NCBI GenBank assembly: GCA_900208305.1
Contig: OAPG01000009.1
Span: 186,001 to 250,000, forward strand
Length of the DNA: 64,000 nucleotides
Reading direction: 5' to 3'
From: Melanopsichium pennsylvanicum
Taxonomy: Eukaryota; Basidiomycota; Ustilaginomycetes; Ustilaginales
Below, in pieces: positions 10,182 through 21,900 of this stretch (the first letter of the stretch is position 1; each line of letters starts with the position of its first letter). The notes under the pieces were generated by a model. It saw only the letters and a program-made list of their open reading frames with translations, searched no databases and had not been told where the DNA came from. The position numbers were made by a program, and so were the translations under genes.

Positions 10182-11059
10182 GATGATTGTACGACTGCCG
10201 TGTCAGGATCCGCCGGCGTATGTTGATGCTTTCCAAGCTGTGTGTGTCTACGCTCTTTAAGGTTAATGAGACCTAGTTCACAGAATGTCAAGCTCGCCAG
10301 AGATTTCTCTAGCGCGAGATATGCCGGTCGCTGAGAGAGGTTAAGAGGCTAGGCCACGTTTGTTGTAGAGAATCGTGTGTGCGATGGTGTTGATGTTGGA
10401 CAGAAGAAGACATGACAAGTAAGAAATGCTTTGAAACAACACTCACAACTTTGGCCAGAATTGGATTTTGCGGCAATCGGAGATCACAGATTGGCGTGAT
10501 TTGAGATCGGGCAACAACTCTGCTCGATCACAACTTGCACTCTTTCCTCCATTGCTGACTCATAAGCCAACCAATTATGACAATCAAGGAACAGCTCTTG
10601 AGTCAAATGGAAGAAATCTTCTAGAGGTGTTGAGACTACTATCAGTGTGACTTGATATTGCAGTCAATCAGAGGTTACTGTGTGCCCGTTTCTTTCAAAG
10701 TGTTAGAGCGTCCAATGCAACATTTGACGAAGAATTCAAGTTAGCACGCACAGCAACAAGACTCTGATTTCCGTGACAGGCTGCAGTGCCACACAGACCA
10801 TCCCCCTGACCACGCAATTGTTCCAAGTTGCCACTTTTCAAGGGTCCTGCACCCACCTCTTAACCTCTCATTCTTCATTCACTATCGTCCCAAGCCACGA
10901 TTCATACTGTACTCGCTCGCCGTGGCTGAGCTTCATCGAAACACTCTTCCATGGTCTGCACGTACGACTAGCCTTCCCTTTCCAATACCTCGGCTCCATC
11001 CAGCATAAGCCACGTTGGACGCGCTATCCGACTCAAGGCTGAGCTGAGCCAGCATCAAG
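10182..11059. promoter_or_regulatory. Divergent intergenic region NIC96 / NHX1
   Basis: 878 bp between two head-to-head genes; it must contain both promoters and leaders. Small ORFs at 10468-10650 and 10773-11042 (+) show no recognisable protein and would be upstream ORFs of NHX1 if transcribed. Confidence 0.4.
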
Positions 11060-13528
11060 ATGGCCGTCACTATCTTGGCCAGAGCTATAGCGCTCACCAT
11101 GATCTCTGCTGTAACCACCGTTGCTGCCGCAGCCGAATTGACTGTCACTACAACTACGCTATCCTCATCCACGGCGACTGCAACAGCTACAGCCACTCCT
11201 AAGCCCGCAATGCCAGTACCCGATGCCGAGCAACAGGAACGATTCTCCTCCCTGGCGCTATTCCTCGTTCTAACTCTTCTCATCCTGTCCTTTTGGACTT
11301 CCTATTATCTCAAAGTCAAACGAATCACCGCGGTTCATGAGACCATCGTAGGTCTCTTTGCAGGCATGTTTGTCGGAGTATGTCTTCGCATCGGTCCAGG
11401 AGAACAAGTCCAAAACATGCTCTCCTTTTCCAACACCATCATGCTCAACGTTCTCCTCCCTCCTATCATCCTTGCGAGTGGCTACGATTTGCGTCAGGAG
11501 AACTTCTTCCGCAACTTTGGAACCATTCTCATCTTTGCCTTCGCCGGCACCTTTATCTCGGCAATCGTGGTGGGGGTCATCGTTTACCTGTGGTCCTTGC
11601 TCCATCTGGAGTCGATCTCATTGACGTTGCTAGAGTGTCTAATCTTCGGATCCACACTCAGCGCAACAGATCCAGTGACTATTCTTGCCATCTTCAACAC
11701 GTACAAGGTCGATCCCAAACTCTACTCGGTCATCTTTGGAGAAAGTATCCTCAACGACGCCGTATCGATTGTCATGTTCGACACGCTCTCCACTTTTCGT
11801 GGTAAAGAGATCTACCTCACTTCGATCTTCCACGGTATTGGATTATTCTTGGTCGTATTTACCCTGTCAATGTTGCTCGGCGTATGTTTTGGTCTCGGTT
11901 GCTCCCTGCTGCTCAAACACTCCCGACTGAGTTCGTATCCTCAACTCGAGAGTTGCCTGGTCGCCTTGATCGCCTATACGAGCTACTTTTTCAGCAACGG
12001 TGTCACGATGAGCGGTATCGTCTCGCTCCTATTCTGCGGAATCACGCTCAAGCACTATGCGTACCACAACATGTCGAGACGCACCCAGAGAACCACGCGC
12101 TACACGTTCCAGACCCTGGCGAGTCTGAGCGAAAACTTTATTTTCATCTATCTTGGGCTGAGTCTCTTTACGCAGGAGATCTTGGTTTACAAGCCCTTGT
12201 TTATCATCGTGACCGTCTTTGCAGTGGTCGCTTCGAGATACTGCGCCGTGTTCCCAATTGCTAGCGTGGTCAACGCAGTGAAGCGAGCGAGGAACAATCG
12301 AAGGGCAAGAGCGACTGGTGGAGGTGGTGTACCGCGTGGCACCGTGGAGGAAGAGTTACCACGTCAGTACCAGATCATGCTCTTCTGGGCAGGTCTGCGA
12401 GGAGCGGTAGGTTTTGCTCTTTCCGCGGGCATTGAAGGTCAGAACGCCATTGCCCTGCAAACGACAGTGTTGGTCACGGTCGTGCTGACGGTGATCGTGT
12501 TTGGCGGCACCACAGCGCAGATGTTGGAGATCCTCGGTATTCGAACGGGAGTACAAGATGATGAAGGGGACTCGGATGATGATGAAGAAGATGAAGATGA
12601 CGCGATGCGATTAAGAGGAATGCAGAGAAGGACGTATCTTGGTTCCGACAATTACAGGGACCCTAGTGAGCGCGCTGGGTTGACGAGGGGTAGATTTGCG
12701 GCGAATACCAAAAGCGGTTACAGAGATGCGAGCGAGACTTCGAGTCCCAGAGCGAGCCTTAGCCACAGTAGCTCTGTGTACGGACGTGGTGGATCCAAAG
12801 CTGGCGGTGGCGTGCGTGGTGGGTTTGCGGATGATTTGGATGAGGATGACGAAGTTTCGAGGTACTCTTCTGAACTTCTTCCTTCGCGTTCATCAACACC
12901 GGGGCTCAGCTCGGGACTCAACCCTCTCACAGCTGGAGCAAGCATCAGTAGATTAAACACTCCAGGTCTGTCTTCGGCTCGTTCTCCTACATCGTCATCT
13001 GCCACCAATGGCGTGGGATTACCCAGCTTGAGCGAGATTCGCAAGGCTATCACCGAAGCCTCTTCTTCTGACGGCACCACTTCATCGCCAGCAAAACAGT
13101 TGCTCGATCAAGCCGGATTGGTTATGAAAGACGGCCAGTGGTTCCAAGCTATTGATCAAAAGTACCTCCTGCCTTTGTTCAGTAATTCGGTGGCATCTCG
13201 CAAACACGAGGAAAAGAAAATTGCGCGAATTGCAGCGAGAGATGCAGCTGCAAGCCAATTGGATCTTTCCAATCCAGCCGATACCAGCAGCGCAAGTGGC
13301 GTTGGCGCTGGCAGGAGAAACTTTTTCTCGGTCCAAGAGGATGGTGATCACGACCTTTATCCTGCGGAACGGGATGCAGTGATCGTGGATGAAGACGAGG
13401 ATGAAGATGGTACAACGCCGGTTTTCGATGCCACTTCGTTCGCTAGTGCGACAAGAAGGTCTACAAACGGAGCAAACACTCCTACGCGTAGAACTTTTAG
13501 TCATGACAACGACTCTCAAGCCTTGTAA
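11060..13528 (+). CDS. NHX1: Endosomal/vacuolar Na+(K+)/H+ exchanger, NHX1-like
   Basis: 822 aa CPA1-family exchanger that moves Na+ or K+ into endosomes in exchange for H+, controlling luminal pH and traffic. Seen: an N-terminal signal-like hydrophobic segment (residues 1-25) and a Thr/Ala-rich luminal stretch, then about a dozen membrane segments from residue 65 to 500. Diagnostic motifs are NVLLPPIILASGYDL (amiloride-site region), FGSTLSATDPVTILAIFNT, GESILNDAVSIVMFDTL and FWAGLRGAVGFALSAGIEGQ. The cytosolic tail (about 500-822) is unusually long, beginning with an acidic run (DDEGDSDDDEEDEDD) and continuing Ser-rich and probably disordered; a fold at the very end cannot be seen. The start is an ATG with A at -3. 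It is convergent with the 6-phosphogluconolactonase gene. Confidence 0.95.
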   Translation: MAVTILARAIALTMISAVTTVAAAAELTVTTTTLSSSTATATATATPKPAMPVPDAEQQERFSSLALFLVLTLLILSFWTSYYLKVKRITAVHETIVGLFAGMFVGVCLRIGPGEQVQNMLSFSNTIMLNVLLPPIILASGYDLRQENFFRNFGTILIFAFAGTFISAIVVGVIVYLWSLLHLESISLTLLECLIFGSTLSATDPVTILAIFNTYKVDPKLYSVIFGESILNDAVSIVMFDTLSTFRGKEIYLTSIFHGIGLFLVVFTLSMLLGVCFGLGCSLLLKHSRLSSYPQLESCLVALIAYTSYFFSNGVTMSGIVSLLFCGITLKHYAYHNMSRRTQRTTRYTFQTLASLSENFIFIYLGLSLFTQEILVYKPLFIIVTVFAVVASRYCAVFPIASVVNAVKRARNNRRARATGGGGVPRGTVEEELPRQYQIMLFWAGLRGAVGFALSAGIEGQNAIALQTTVLVTVVLTVIVFGGTTAQMLEILGIRTGVQDDEGDSDDDEEDEDDAMRLRGMQRRTYLGSDNYRDPSERAGLTRGRFAANTKSGYRDASETSSPRASLSHSSSVYGRGGSKAGGGVRGGFADDLDEDDEVSRYSSELLPSRSSTPGLSSGLNPLTAGASISRLNTPGLSSARSPTSSSATNGVGLPSLSEIRKAITEASSSDGTTSSPAKQLLDQAGLVMKDGQWFQAIDQKYLLPLFSNSVASRKHEEKKIARIAARDAAASQLDLSNPADTSSASGVGAGRRNFFSVQEDGDHDLYPAERDAVIVDEDEDEDGTTPVFDATSFASATRRSTNGANTPTRRTFSHDNDSQAL

Positions 13529-13954
13529 CACCAAACTTGCCCCATTTCCCCCTCTCGCGTATTTCAAAGGTATTCTATTCCTTCTTACACACTCTATTCC
13601 CCCCCCCCCCCACCTTCCACCGTTTACCCAACCCAAGCTGTAATCTTAAAAACTCGTCAAAACGACACTGACAATGCTCAGATCAACATTGCATTCAAGT
13701 GTCATTCCATTTTTTTTTTCATTTTTTTTTTTTATTTTTTTGGTTCTTCGTTTCTTTGAGACTTGCACAAATAATTTTTTCTTTCTTTCTTTCTTATTCC
13801 ACATGACTGTCTGAAACCGATGAAAGAGAAGGTAGTTACATTCGCACATGGAAAGAAAAGAAAAGAAAAAAAAGGGGGGAAAAAAAAAAGAAAAACACTG
13901 CTACTGCCGCTGCCGCTGCTGGTGGTGGTGGGAACTTGAGCAAGGGAATGGAAA
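13529..13954. other. Convergent 3' intergenic region with C, T and A tracts
   Basis: 426 bp between two convergent stop codons. Holds a C run (about 13599-13611), T-rich runs at 13710-13740 and an A/G-rich run at 13855-13890 with long A stretches, consistent with two facing 3' UTRs. Nothing else is seen. Confidence 0.5.
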
Positions 13955-14764
13955 TCAAAGCTTAAAGTCACTCCTGCCGTATTTGGTGGTTTTGCTAGCG
14001 GCGTGATCGGTGAAAAAGTAAATGTCACCGGGTGGGCTTGGACGGACCCTGCTAGCGGGCAAACCCAATTCAGGCTGGTCCAAAACCTTGCTAAGCATTT
14101 CCTGTTTGCCTTCTCCTGCAAGCACAAACGCGAGTCGGTGTGCATGGTTGAGAACAGGGTAGGTAAAGGTGATCCTCTTGGCGGGTGGTTTGGGAGAATC
14201 TTCGATGGGAGCCACCCATCTATCTTGCTCATTGAGCAATTCGTGACCAGGGAAAAGAGAGCACGTGTGACCGTCGGGACCCATACCGAGGAGGATGAGG
14301 TCAAACACAGGGTTGCGAACCGCTTCCTTTCCAGCAAATGCCGAGACGAGCTGCTTCTCGTATGCATCCGACAACTCTTCAGGATCGTTCAAAAGGCTTT
14401 CATCGATGGTGTGAATTTGGCTCCTCTTGAGCTCGGGCACTTTGCTAAAGAATTCTTGGTGGCAGAGCAAGTAGTTGGAATCCTCGTGATCAAGAGGAAC
14501 CAGTCGTTCATCGCAGAAGAAAATTTCCCACTTATCCCATCTCAACGCATTGTCGTCCCTGTTGATCAGATACTTGGCCAGCATCTTGGGGAGCGATCCT
14601 CCCGAGGTGGCAAGGGTGAACTTGTTACGGCGAGAGATGGCATCGTTCTGAGCTTTGATAACAAAGTCGGCAAGATTTCGCGACAGCTCGTCGGAAGATT
14701 CAAAGGAGAAAAGGATGGGGTCGGCGGGCTTTTGGGACGGTGCCTTGGCGTCGACGGGAGGCAT
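13955..14764 (-). CDS. SOL3: 6-phosphogluconolactonase
   Basis: 269 aa enzyme of the oxidative pentose phosphate pathway: hydrolyses 6-phosphogluconolactone to 6-phosphogluconate, producing NADPH flow together with G6PDH. Seen: [16 protein letters not shown] (residues about 46-61, phosphate-binding loop region), [20 protein letters not shown] (classic 6PGL signature), [20 protein letters not shown] (active-site signature) and a C-terminal [21 protein letters not shown]. Length matches yeast Sol3/Sol4 and human PGLS, without a targeting peptide, so it is probably cytosolic. The symbol follows the closest yeast function; Sol3 and Sol4 cannot be told apart. A 255-codon open frame lies antisense across the gene at 14003-14770; it is judged a codon-bias shadow. 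Confidence 0.95.
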   Translation of the reverse strand: MPPVDAKAPSQKPADPILFSFESSDELSRNLADFVIKAQNDAISRRNKFTLATSGGSLPKMLAKYLINRDDNALRWDKWEIFFCDERLVPLDHEDSNYLLCHQEFFSKVPELKRSQIHTIDESLLNDPEELSDAYEKQLVSAFAGKEAVRNPVFDLILLGMGPDGHTCSLFPGHELLNEQDRWVAPIEDSPKPPAKRITFTYPVLNHAHRLAFVLAGEGKQEMLSKVLDQPELGLPASRVRPSPPGDIYFFTDHAASKTTKYGRSDFKL

Positions 14765-16048
14765 GATTGAGAATGTGTGATGCTGCTAGGTGCAGTTACC
14801 AGGGGTGGTGGAGGAAGATGGTGTGCGAGTGCGTGTGCGTGTGCGTAAGCGTGTGCGTGTGTGAGTGTGAGTGAGTACGATTGTAACGGTGTTCGAATGA
14901 ATGTGTTCCGTCGATATCTGCAAAATAGATGGAAGAAAGTCGGAGGTGGTGGAAGCGGATGTGGAAATGGATACAAGAATGGAAAGTGGAAGAAACGTGG
15001 TCTAGATGAACGTACAACTTGTAGAACCCGACCCTTCGAGTAACTCAATCAGAATGCGTCTTGAATACACGCTGACGGCCGAAAATGTCACACTACTCTC
15101 ACACCTTTATAAGTGGAGTAAGATCGACCAGTCACGGCTCTTACGCCTTCTCTATCTTAAATGTCTAAATTTGACGTAAACCCTCTTTCGGCTTCAGATT
15201 TCGAGATAACAGATCCATTTTTTGATATGCTTTCCACCGTCTTCACTTGTAAGGTTATCATCGTATTGTACATTCACCGTGATACCAGCTCATAACTATC
15301 CTATACACCTGCTCCCTCCACGCTTTGCACGATCATGCTATCATGTGCAAGAGATCAAAAATTCGTGATACAAGTTGGAATTGTACAATATGACTGAAAT
15401 CGATGGCTAAATCGGGAGGATGATTGATGCTCACTACAATTCGCTCAGAGCGCACCTTTCTCGGTCGTGATCGACTACTGTATGCACAATTTGAGTCAAC
15501 TTCTCGATTTGGAATCAAGTTTATTCATTTTTATTCTGTCTCTGCAGACTGTCCTCAGGATTTCGATCTAACTTGGCTCGTGCTCAGATGCTCCTCCTCC
15601 ACCTCCCTATCCTCTCTTTGCATCTGCTCTCCCCTTCTCGCCAACACAGACTTGCTCGGAATGTATGCTTTTAGGCTCCTTGCATTCGATTCCTTATATC
15701 TGGCTGCTTTTCAGGAGCGGAATCACAAGACAACCTGTTTAAGAGTTGCAGAAAAGAGCTTTCTGTGTCAAGGGCGTAAATTGCTGTATAGGTGGAGCGC
15801 GCTGAGTTGTGACGTCAATCAACGTGCCTTGAAATTCTGCTACATTCTGGAATCAACGATATGACGGTCTAACATCTAACCCAAAAATACCGCGTTCGCA
15901 AACTTGTTGCCTACTCTCTCGCTGCAGACAAAGACGCTGCACAGACGACGTATGGTCAGAACGGTAACGTTAGTGAGGCTTGAACGAGATTGATGTGCAG
16001 CTCTGTATGATTGCAAATGAATTCTGAAAGGCGACGATAGTGCATCAA
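14765..16048. other. Intergenic region with GT/GTGTGC repeat upstream of 6PGL
   Basis: 1.28 kb between the 6PGL start and the stop of the Rab7-like gene. A degenerate GTGTGC/GTGAGT simple repeat occupies about 14821-14875, in the 5' leader of 6PGL. The rest (15050-16048) has scattered short ORFs, the longest at 15424-15864 (+), with no recognisable product. Confidence 0.45.
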
Positions 16049-18262
16049 TCAACAGCAACCGAGCCACTTGCTGTCCGGATTCTTGCCACTCGCCAATCGG
16101 ATCGTTCGTCTCATCAGCTCCGCCTCTCGTCTTTCCCTCTCGTTCCTTTCCTCCTCCGTCTCGCCATCACTCGATACTAACGACGCCTCGTATGCCTGAG
16201 ATGTTACTACACGGTGTACGATATGCCGAAACATCCTCTCGACGTTGTGACCGGTCTTGGCCGATGTGTAGAACAGGGTGAATCCCGTTTCAATCTCTCC
16301 CGGTACCGCTGGCGGTGGAGGGAGCGGCTCGATAGGCAGGGATATCGTAGATGGAGTCTTAGGTGGAGGCGGAGACAACGGTGGTGACATCGGGACCGAC
16401 AAAGAGTGATCTGCGGACGAAGACATGGAAGCGTTGGGCTGGAAAAGGTCGTTGATACTCTTCGGAGCACCAAGCATTAAATCTCGAGTGCGTCCATGGT
16501 GAGGTTTGACGGTTGCAACGGATAAAGTGGTTGAAGACGCTATGGATTGCTTGTGCTTTAGCTCCTTTCTACCATTGCTACCGGAATCTGCGCTTCCTTC
16601 GTCGTGCGTCGAGTCGATCCGAAGACTAGATGCATTGCTCTGATTCCGACCGTGCCCGTACTTCATGCTTCCGTCGTCTTTTCCAGAACTCGGTATCCCG
16701 AGCGTGGCCCTCGGTGTGGGACTAGCGCCAAGCAACAAGCTACTTCTCGGAGTGTGGTACACTGATGGAGCATTCAAGCTCATTGTAGAATCCACCCTTT
16801 GCCTATCTTTCATGCTTACCGCTCCCAACCCGCCGCTATCGGTCCTTGTGCTCCTTGGAGGCGTCTGCGTCGCCCTATTCTTGCCAGAAGACGGGAAGGC
16901 AAAGCGTCTGTCTGCTGTTCCCGAAGTAGATGCGTCTGAATCAATTTCTTGATCGGAAACCTGGAACACTTCTATTGACTTTATGCTTTGCCTCTTGTCA
17001 TGCCGTCGACCACCCGCATTCGGCTTCAAAGTCGAAGCTTTCGACTTTGACCGAGACATCCAGGAGGACAGAAAGCCGCTTCCAGCAGTATCGGGCATTG
17101 TGTTGTCCTGCTGACGTGTCGCGTCCGACTTTGCTGTTGGCGAGTTGCTCAGCTGAGGAAGAGCTGACATAGTGTTGTACGGTGTCGCATACATCGTGTT
17201 CACTGTCCCTCCGTCCACCTGTGCTTCGTCGGCATCTGATCCCTCAACTGCGTGAGATTTGGCTTTGGCTACGATGGAGTTGAGGGATTTTCGAGACAGC
17301 TTGTATTCGTCGACTCTTGTTTTGCTTGCCGACACAGATCCATTGGCAAGGTTTTTGAGTGACAAGGGTGTAGGCCCTGTTGACTTTGGCCCTCTTGTGC
17401 CATCCGGAGTCGCAGGTTGCCGTGGTGTCTGTTCGGCTCCGTTGGGATCCGGTCGTGAGAGAACCTCTGCGGGGTTTGCTGGCTCTTCAGCGCCACTGGG
17501 ACGTACTCCGTCTTCGCCCTTATCTAAACCCCAATCCACCTGTCCTTCTGATCGTTCGACCAATCGATCTAGCACTTCTCTCACTCGCTCTCTCTGTACA
17601 CCTCCTTTCGCTCCTTCCTCACTCAACAGATCTGACTTGTTGCCCGCGCAGATCCAAGTAAACCTTGCCTTCTCTCCGTCGTCTGATGGGCCAGGAGCTT
17701 TCTCCATGAACACGCGGAACCAGGCTTCCACCCTCTCCAATGCCTCTTCACCCTTTGTCACGTCGAAAGCAAGTATGACGGCATCGGCGCCTCGATAGAA
17801 TGCAGAGCCCAAACTCTGGAACCTTTCCTGACCTGCCGTGTCCCAGATTTGAAGCGTCGCCTTTTCTCCGTCGGGATTGAGAGGATCTACGGGGACCGTC
17901 TTTGTGATAAAGTCTGCCCCGATAGTGGCCCTGTAAGATGGGTAGAAAGTGTCGGTTAAGAAGCGGTTGCGAATCGACGTCTTGCCCGCGTTGCCATCTC
18001 CGATCAGGACCACTTTGATCGCGCGTTTGGGCGTGATCGGGTGAAGCGAGGTGGATGATGAAGAGATAGAAGCGAGAGTACGTATGCTGCCTATGGCGGC
18101 CACCGCGCTGGATTGGAGGGCCGAAGCTGCGTCGCCGCCAGAGCGCTGGCGTTGCATGGTTGGCGATGCCGGACCGGAAGGCTTGCGAGGGGAGGCAGAG
18201 GAGGTTGACGGGCCGGCATCACGGCCGCCGCCGGTCCCGCGAGGGATGATCTTTGCTGGCAT
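16049..18262 (-). CDS. Rab7-like small GTPase with a large insertion between G4 and G5
   Basis: 737 aa. A low-complexity N-terminus (residues 1-79) leads into a Rab fold: G1 GDGNAGKTS (88-96), switch I with YRATIGADF (the Rab7-type GADF), G3 WDTAGQERFQSLG (140-152), G4 NKSD (208-211). The domain is then interrupted by about 450 Ser/Pro/Thr-rich residues before G5 TSAKTGHNVERMF (from 666), the last helix, and a C-terminal LGCC. The -CC end is the dual geranylgeranylation signal of Rabs, so membrane attachment is expected. Family knowledge: Rab7/Ypt7 drives late endosome and vacuole fusion. Normal Rabs are about 200 aa, so this is a strongly extended paralogue rather than Ypt7 itself. The frame is continuous with no splice-like breaks at the insert borders. 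The start is an ATG. Confidence 0.85.
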   Translation of the reverse strand: MPAKIIPRGTGGGRDAGPSTSSASPRKPSGPASPTMQRQRSGGDAASALQSSAVAAIGSIRTLASISSSSTSLHPITPKRAIKVVLIGDGNAGKTSIRNRFLTDTFYPSYRATIGADFITKTVPVDPLNPDGEKATLQIWDTAGQERFQSLGSAFYRGADAVILAFDVTKGEEALERVEAWFRVFMEKAPGPSDDGEKARFTWICAGNKSDLLSEEGAKGGVQRERVREVLDRLVERSEGQVDWGLDKGEDGVRPSGAEEPANPAEVLSRPDPNGAEQTPRQPATPDGTRGPKSTGPTPLSLKNLANGSVSASKTRVDEYKLSRKSLNSIVAKAKSHAVEGSDADEAQVDGGTVNTMYATPYNTMSALPQLSNSPTAKSDATRQQDNTMPDTAGSGFLSSWMSRSKSKASTLKPNAGGRRHDKRQSIKSIEVFQVSDQEIDSDASTSGTADRRFAFPSSGKNRATQTPPRSTRTDSGGLGAVSMKDRQRVDSTMSLNAPSVYHTPRSSLLLGASPTPRATLGIPSSGKDDGSMKYGHGRNQSNASSLRIDSTHDEGSADSGSNGRKELKHKQSIASSTTLSVATVKPHHGRTRDLMLGAPKSINDLFQPNASMSSSADHSLSVPMSPPLSPPPPKTPSTISLPIEPLPPPPAVPGEIETGFTLFYTSAKTGHNVERMFRHIVHRVVTSQAYEASLVSSDGETEEERNERERREAELMRRTIRLASGKNPDSKWLGCC

Positions 18263-18983
18263 GGCTACAGTCTGGTCACGGCGGACATGTGTACGACCGG
18301 CTGTCGTGTAACTGTGTGAGTGACGAATCTGTGATGCTGCTCTGTGAAACGCCTTAAGCTAAGACGTAGGAAAGGTTCGATCACCTCGTCATGGTGCTCA
18401 ATCGCGATGCTATTCAAGATCGTGCCGTTGTTGTGAATGGTAAAAAGACAGCTTCAATCTCGGATGGATGCAATCACAGTATCTGCCACCCGAACGCACC
18501 TTTAAAGGGTTGGCGCACAAATGAGGCACGGCGTCACACACAGGCGTCGCCTTTTACGCGACCCTTACTGGACGCGACCTCAACATCGAACCTCAGAGCT
18601 CAATCTGAGAATCCTTCCCATTTCACCTGGCCTTCCCGAACCTTGATGGATTCAGTCTCCAGTTAGCAACAGGACGCCGACAGAACTGCAAAGCACTATT
18701 ATGTCATAACGATTGTGATATTCCGAAGACCCATGATTAGAGTATGCAAGATGTGAAAACAAGGAGACAGAGTGCTAAAGAATGTGAGATGGATGATAAC
18801 GTAGAGTAGCGACTGGTGGTACTGCTGATGGTAAGGAGCAGAGGTATTTGATCCAAAGAAGGTATAGAGTGAGACACGAGAATGAGCGTAGCGTTGAGAA
18901 ACTGATTGTCTTTTGCCTTGTTGTAAGGCTAGCTGATGCTTGTCGCTGAAGAACGTGGATGTTACACAGGAGAGAGGACGAGA
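18263..18983. other. Intergenic region Rab7-like 5' side / MSS4 3' side
   Basis: 721 bp holding the Rab7-like promoter and the MSS4 3' UTR. A small ORF (18391-18666, +) has no recognisable product. Nothing else is seen. Confidence 0.4.
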
Positions 18984-21900
18984 TTATTCACCTTTTCCAT
19001 GGGCTTTCTCCGTCCGGAGATCCTGATTTTCCGCCTTGGCCTTGGCAGTGTCTTTGTCGGTGAAGCCCCACATCTTTGGCATTCGACTTTTATCACCCCC
19101 CCTGATCACGGCGCAAAGGAAATCGAAAAAGCGCTGGCCGTACTCCTTTGGTGGTACGGAACTGATCATATGCCTGTTTTGCGTCAAGCCCTTCCAGATG
19201 GTCTCGCCTCGCTTGACGCTTGTGTACGGGGTGAAAAGATCAATGACGCCAAGGTAATAGATCATATTTGTCGGCTGGTTGTGTTCGTCGGTCGAGCGGA
19301 AACCTCCTTCGTCTTGATAAAACAAGAAATGGCGTCTCTCGCTCACGTCGCGATCGGGCAGCTTGATCACCTGCTGAGCGTTAAGCGCCTTTGGGTCGGA
19401 ACGACGAACAGCTTGTCGTAGTGCAGACGCATCCTGTTCGGAGCCAGTGGGGCGCTTGACCTGGGTGGGCTGGCGTTTGAGCTCCATCGTGTCGGGCTGA
19501 AATACGCGCAGATTATCTTGACGCAGATTGTCTTTGTTTCCCCTCCTCATGTCGTGCAAACCGATCAGCAGCGAGTAGTCCATGATATTGAGTCTTTGCA
19601 ACAAACCAACGTCGCTCCGCAATTGCGCTTCGAACAGCGCTCGCTTTTCAGGACCCAATTCGATCTCGCGCCCGCGCTTGAGCCAGTTAAGGTCCTTGAG
19701 CACTGCGCCAGACTTGGTCGCCGCCTTTTCTTCGGGATATTCACGCCCAATCGAGGATCCTTTCAGATCGTAGGTCTCGTGGATGTCACGGTGAGGCGGG
19801 AAGAGGTTGTTCATGATAACGAAATGTATCTTGCGGCCGTGAGGCAGCTTGACACGGTGCAGACCGTAGAAGCGGCTGAGCAGCGTGTGTGGGTTCGCCT
19901 TGACGTGCTCGTGGTAGTCCTTCAGAATGCGCAGGAGGAACTTGTGCTCTTGGTGTCGAATAGTTTTGATGATGAAGCGGTAGTCGCGAGAGAAGTAGAA
20001 GAACGATCCACTCTTGCCGGGTGAGCCGAGCTCGCTGAGAATGTATTTCGAAGTGAGTGACAAGAGATAGTCAGCCGCGTCCAGATGGAAGTGCTCACGC
20101 AGCTCGCGGAAGACCCAAGGGGCATAATCCTTGAACTTGAAGTCATACTTTGCTGTGGGTGTCAACTCTCTGCCGATGATATCAAAAGTGAACTTGTGCT
20201 TAGCGGTAAAGTCGGCGTCACACAAAGGGCGCTTCATCTTAGCCTGACATCGCGACACACCGATGCGGATACCGGTGAGCATGTTGTACATCAGAACATA
20301 ATTGGCGTGACCTTCTCCGATAAGATTGCCGACCAGCACTTTTGGTTCACCATCCTCCTCGCGTTCTCGATCACTGTCCTTGGGGTTGACATTGAGCCAA
20401 TCTCGGCCCGTTTTGGAACGCGTCAGCGCACCTGCGACGCCGCCGGAACCAGCACCAGCATTGCCGTCTTTGTCACCATTGGGGCCTTCTGCTGCTGCAT
20501 CGCGGGCCTTTTGCTCCTTGTAGCGACGATCTCTGCGCAGCTGCTCAGCATGCTTGGCAGCTTCCTCATCGAAAGCAGCGTCACCAGTACGAAGAGCATG
20601 CGAAGGACCATCTGCCAGATTGGGCGAGTTCAAGGCGTCAGACAGCCATGGCTGTCCGGCCGATTGCGAGTTGGGATCACGATCTCGACTTGATCGGCGT
20701 GCCGACTGTGTCAAGCTATTGCCAGACTGCGATCGGCGCCCTTGCAATGACGAGCCGGTGGTGTTGCGACGCGCCATGTGCTGACGCGTCGGGATGCCAT
20801 TGGGCGGTCCGCCCTGATCCCCTTGCTGAAATGAGCTCGACGGGATTTGCGGAGGGTCTGCTTCAGCACCTATTTGAGGATCGTGAAAGTACGGCGAAGG
20901 ATCGTGGGTGAGTCGAATCGCAGGAGCTGGCGTGGAACCATTGACACCGTTCGCCAAGCGCGAGGATGCAGAGCCGTAAGATGCGGAGCGACGCTGAGTC
21001 AAGGAAGCGTCGTCATCTTCGCCATCCGAAGGGCCTCCGTGAGAGGAAGCGGTTCGATAAGCGGTGCGAGCACTGGATGCGTTTGAAGCGTTGCGACGCT
21101 CTTTGAGCTTTGCCGGTGGGCAACGGGAGATGACAGGCTGTTGTTGTTGTTGTTGCTGCTGCTGCTGCTGCTGCAAGGACGAAGCGACTTCAGAGCCGTA
21201 GTTGGAAGCAGGCTCGTCAACTAGGGTCGGTCCAGCCTGACTCGTGGAAGCTGAAATATGACCATCAAGGATACGTGTTGAGTCGGCAGTATAAGGACGG
21301 CGAGCAACTGGAGCTTTAGTCTGCAAGGGAGCGCGAGAGCCGGATTCGGCTCGCTGATGTTCAGTGCCGTTCGCTGATGTTGAGCCGTTGCCCGGGGAAG
21401 CAGGAACATGCGGCGAACTGTTGGTGACAGTGCTCATGAGGCCATGCCGGGAGTCGTGGCCAGCAATGTAGTCGGCCTCAAGGGGAGGAGAGGGTGGAAG
21501 TTCGCTGAGGAAGGGATGGTGACGGGTTGGCGCAGTGAAGCTGGACTGGGGCTTGAGCGCTGCATCCTGCCGAGCTATTGAGCTGGCAGCTGCCGCATCG
21601 GCAGCACCATCGAGGGTGTTGACGCTTTGTTGGCAGGCGCGACCGTGTTCCACTTCGTGCTCGTCGGACATCGGACGGTCGGTGGTGGTGGGAGCGTCGG
21701 CAGTGGCGGGCTGCTGGAAAGCATGGTGACATCCGTGTGCGCGCTTGCTAACAAGCTGAGGAAGTCGAAGGATTCGATGACCTGCCGAAGTGGTGGAAGT
21801 GATGCCATTCGCGCCGGTAAAGGGAGCATCGTTGGCATTGCTTGGTGTGACCGACCGAGAAACGACGGGTGAAGCGTAAGGGACGGATCTGGAGATGGTG

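Noticed and set aside
14003..14770. 255-codon plus-strand ORF antisense to 6-phosphogluconolactonase
   Set aside because: It covers the enzyme gene almost exactly and has no recognisable domain; this is the usual shadow produced by codon bias.
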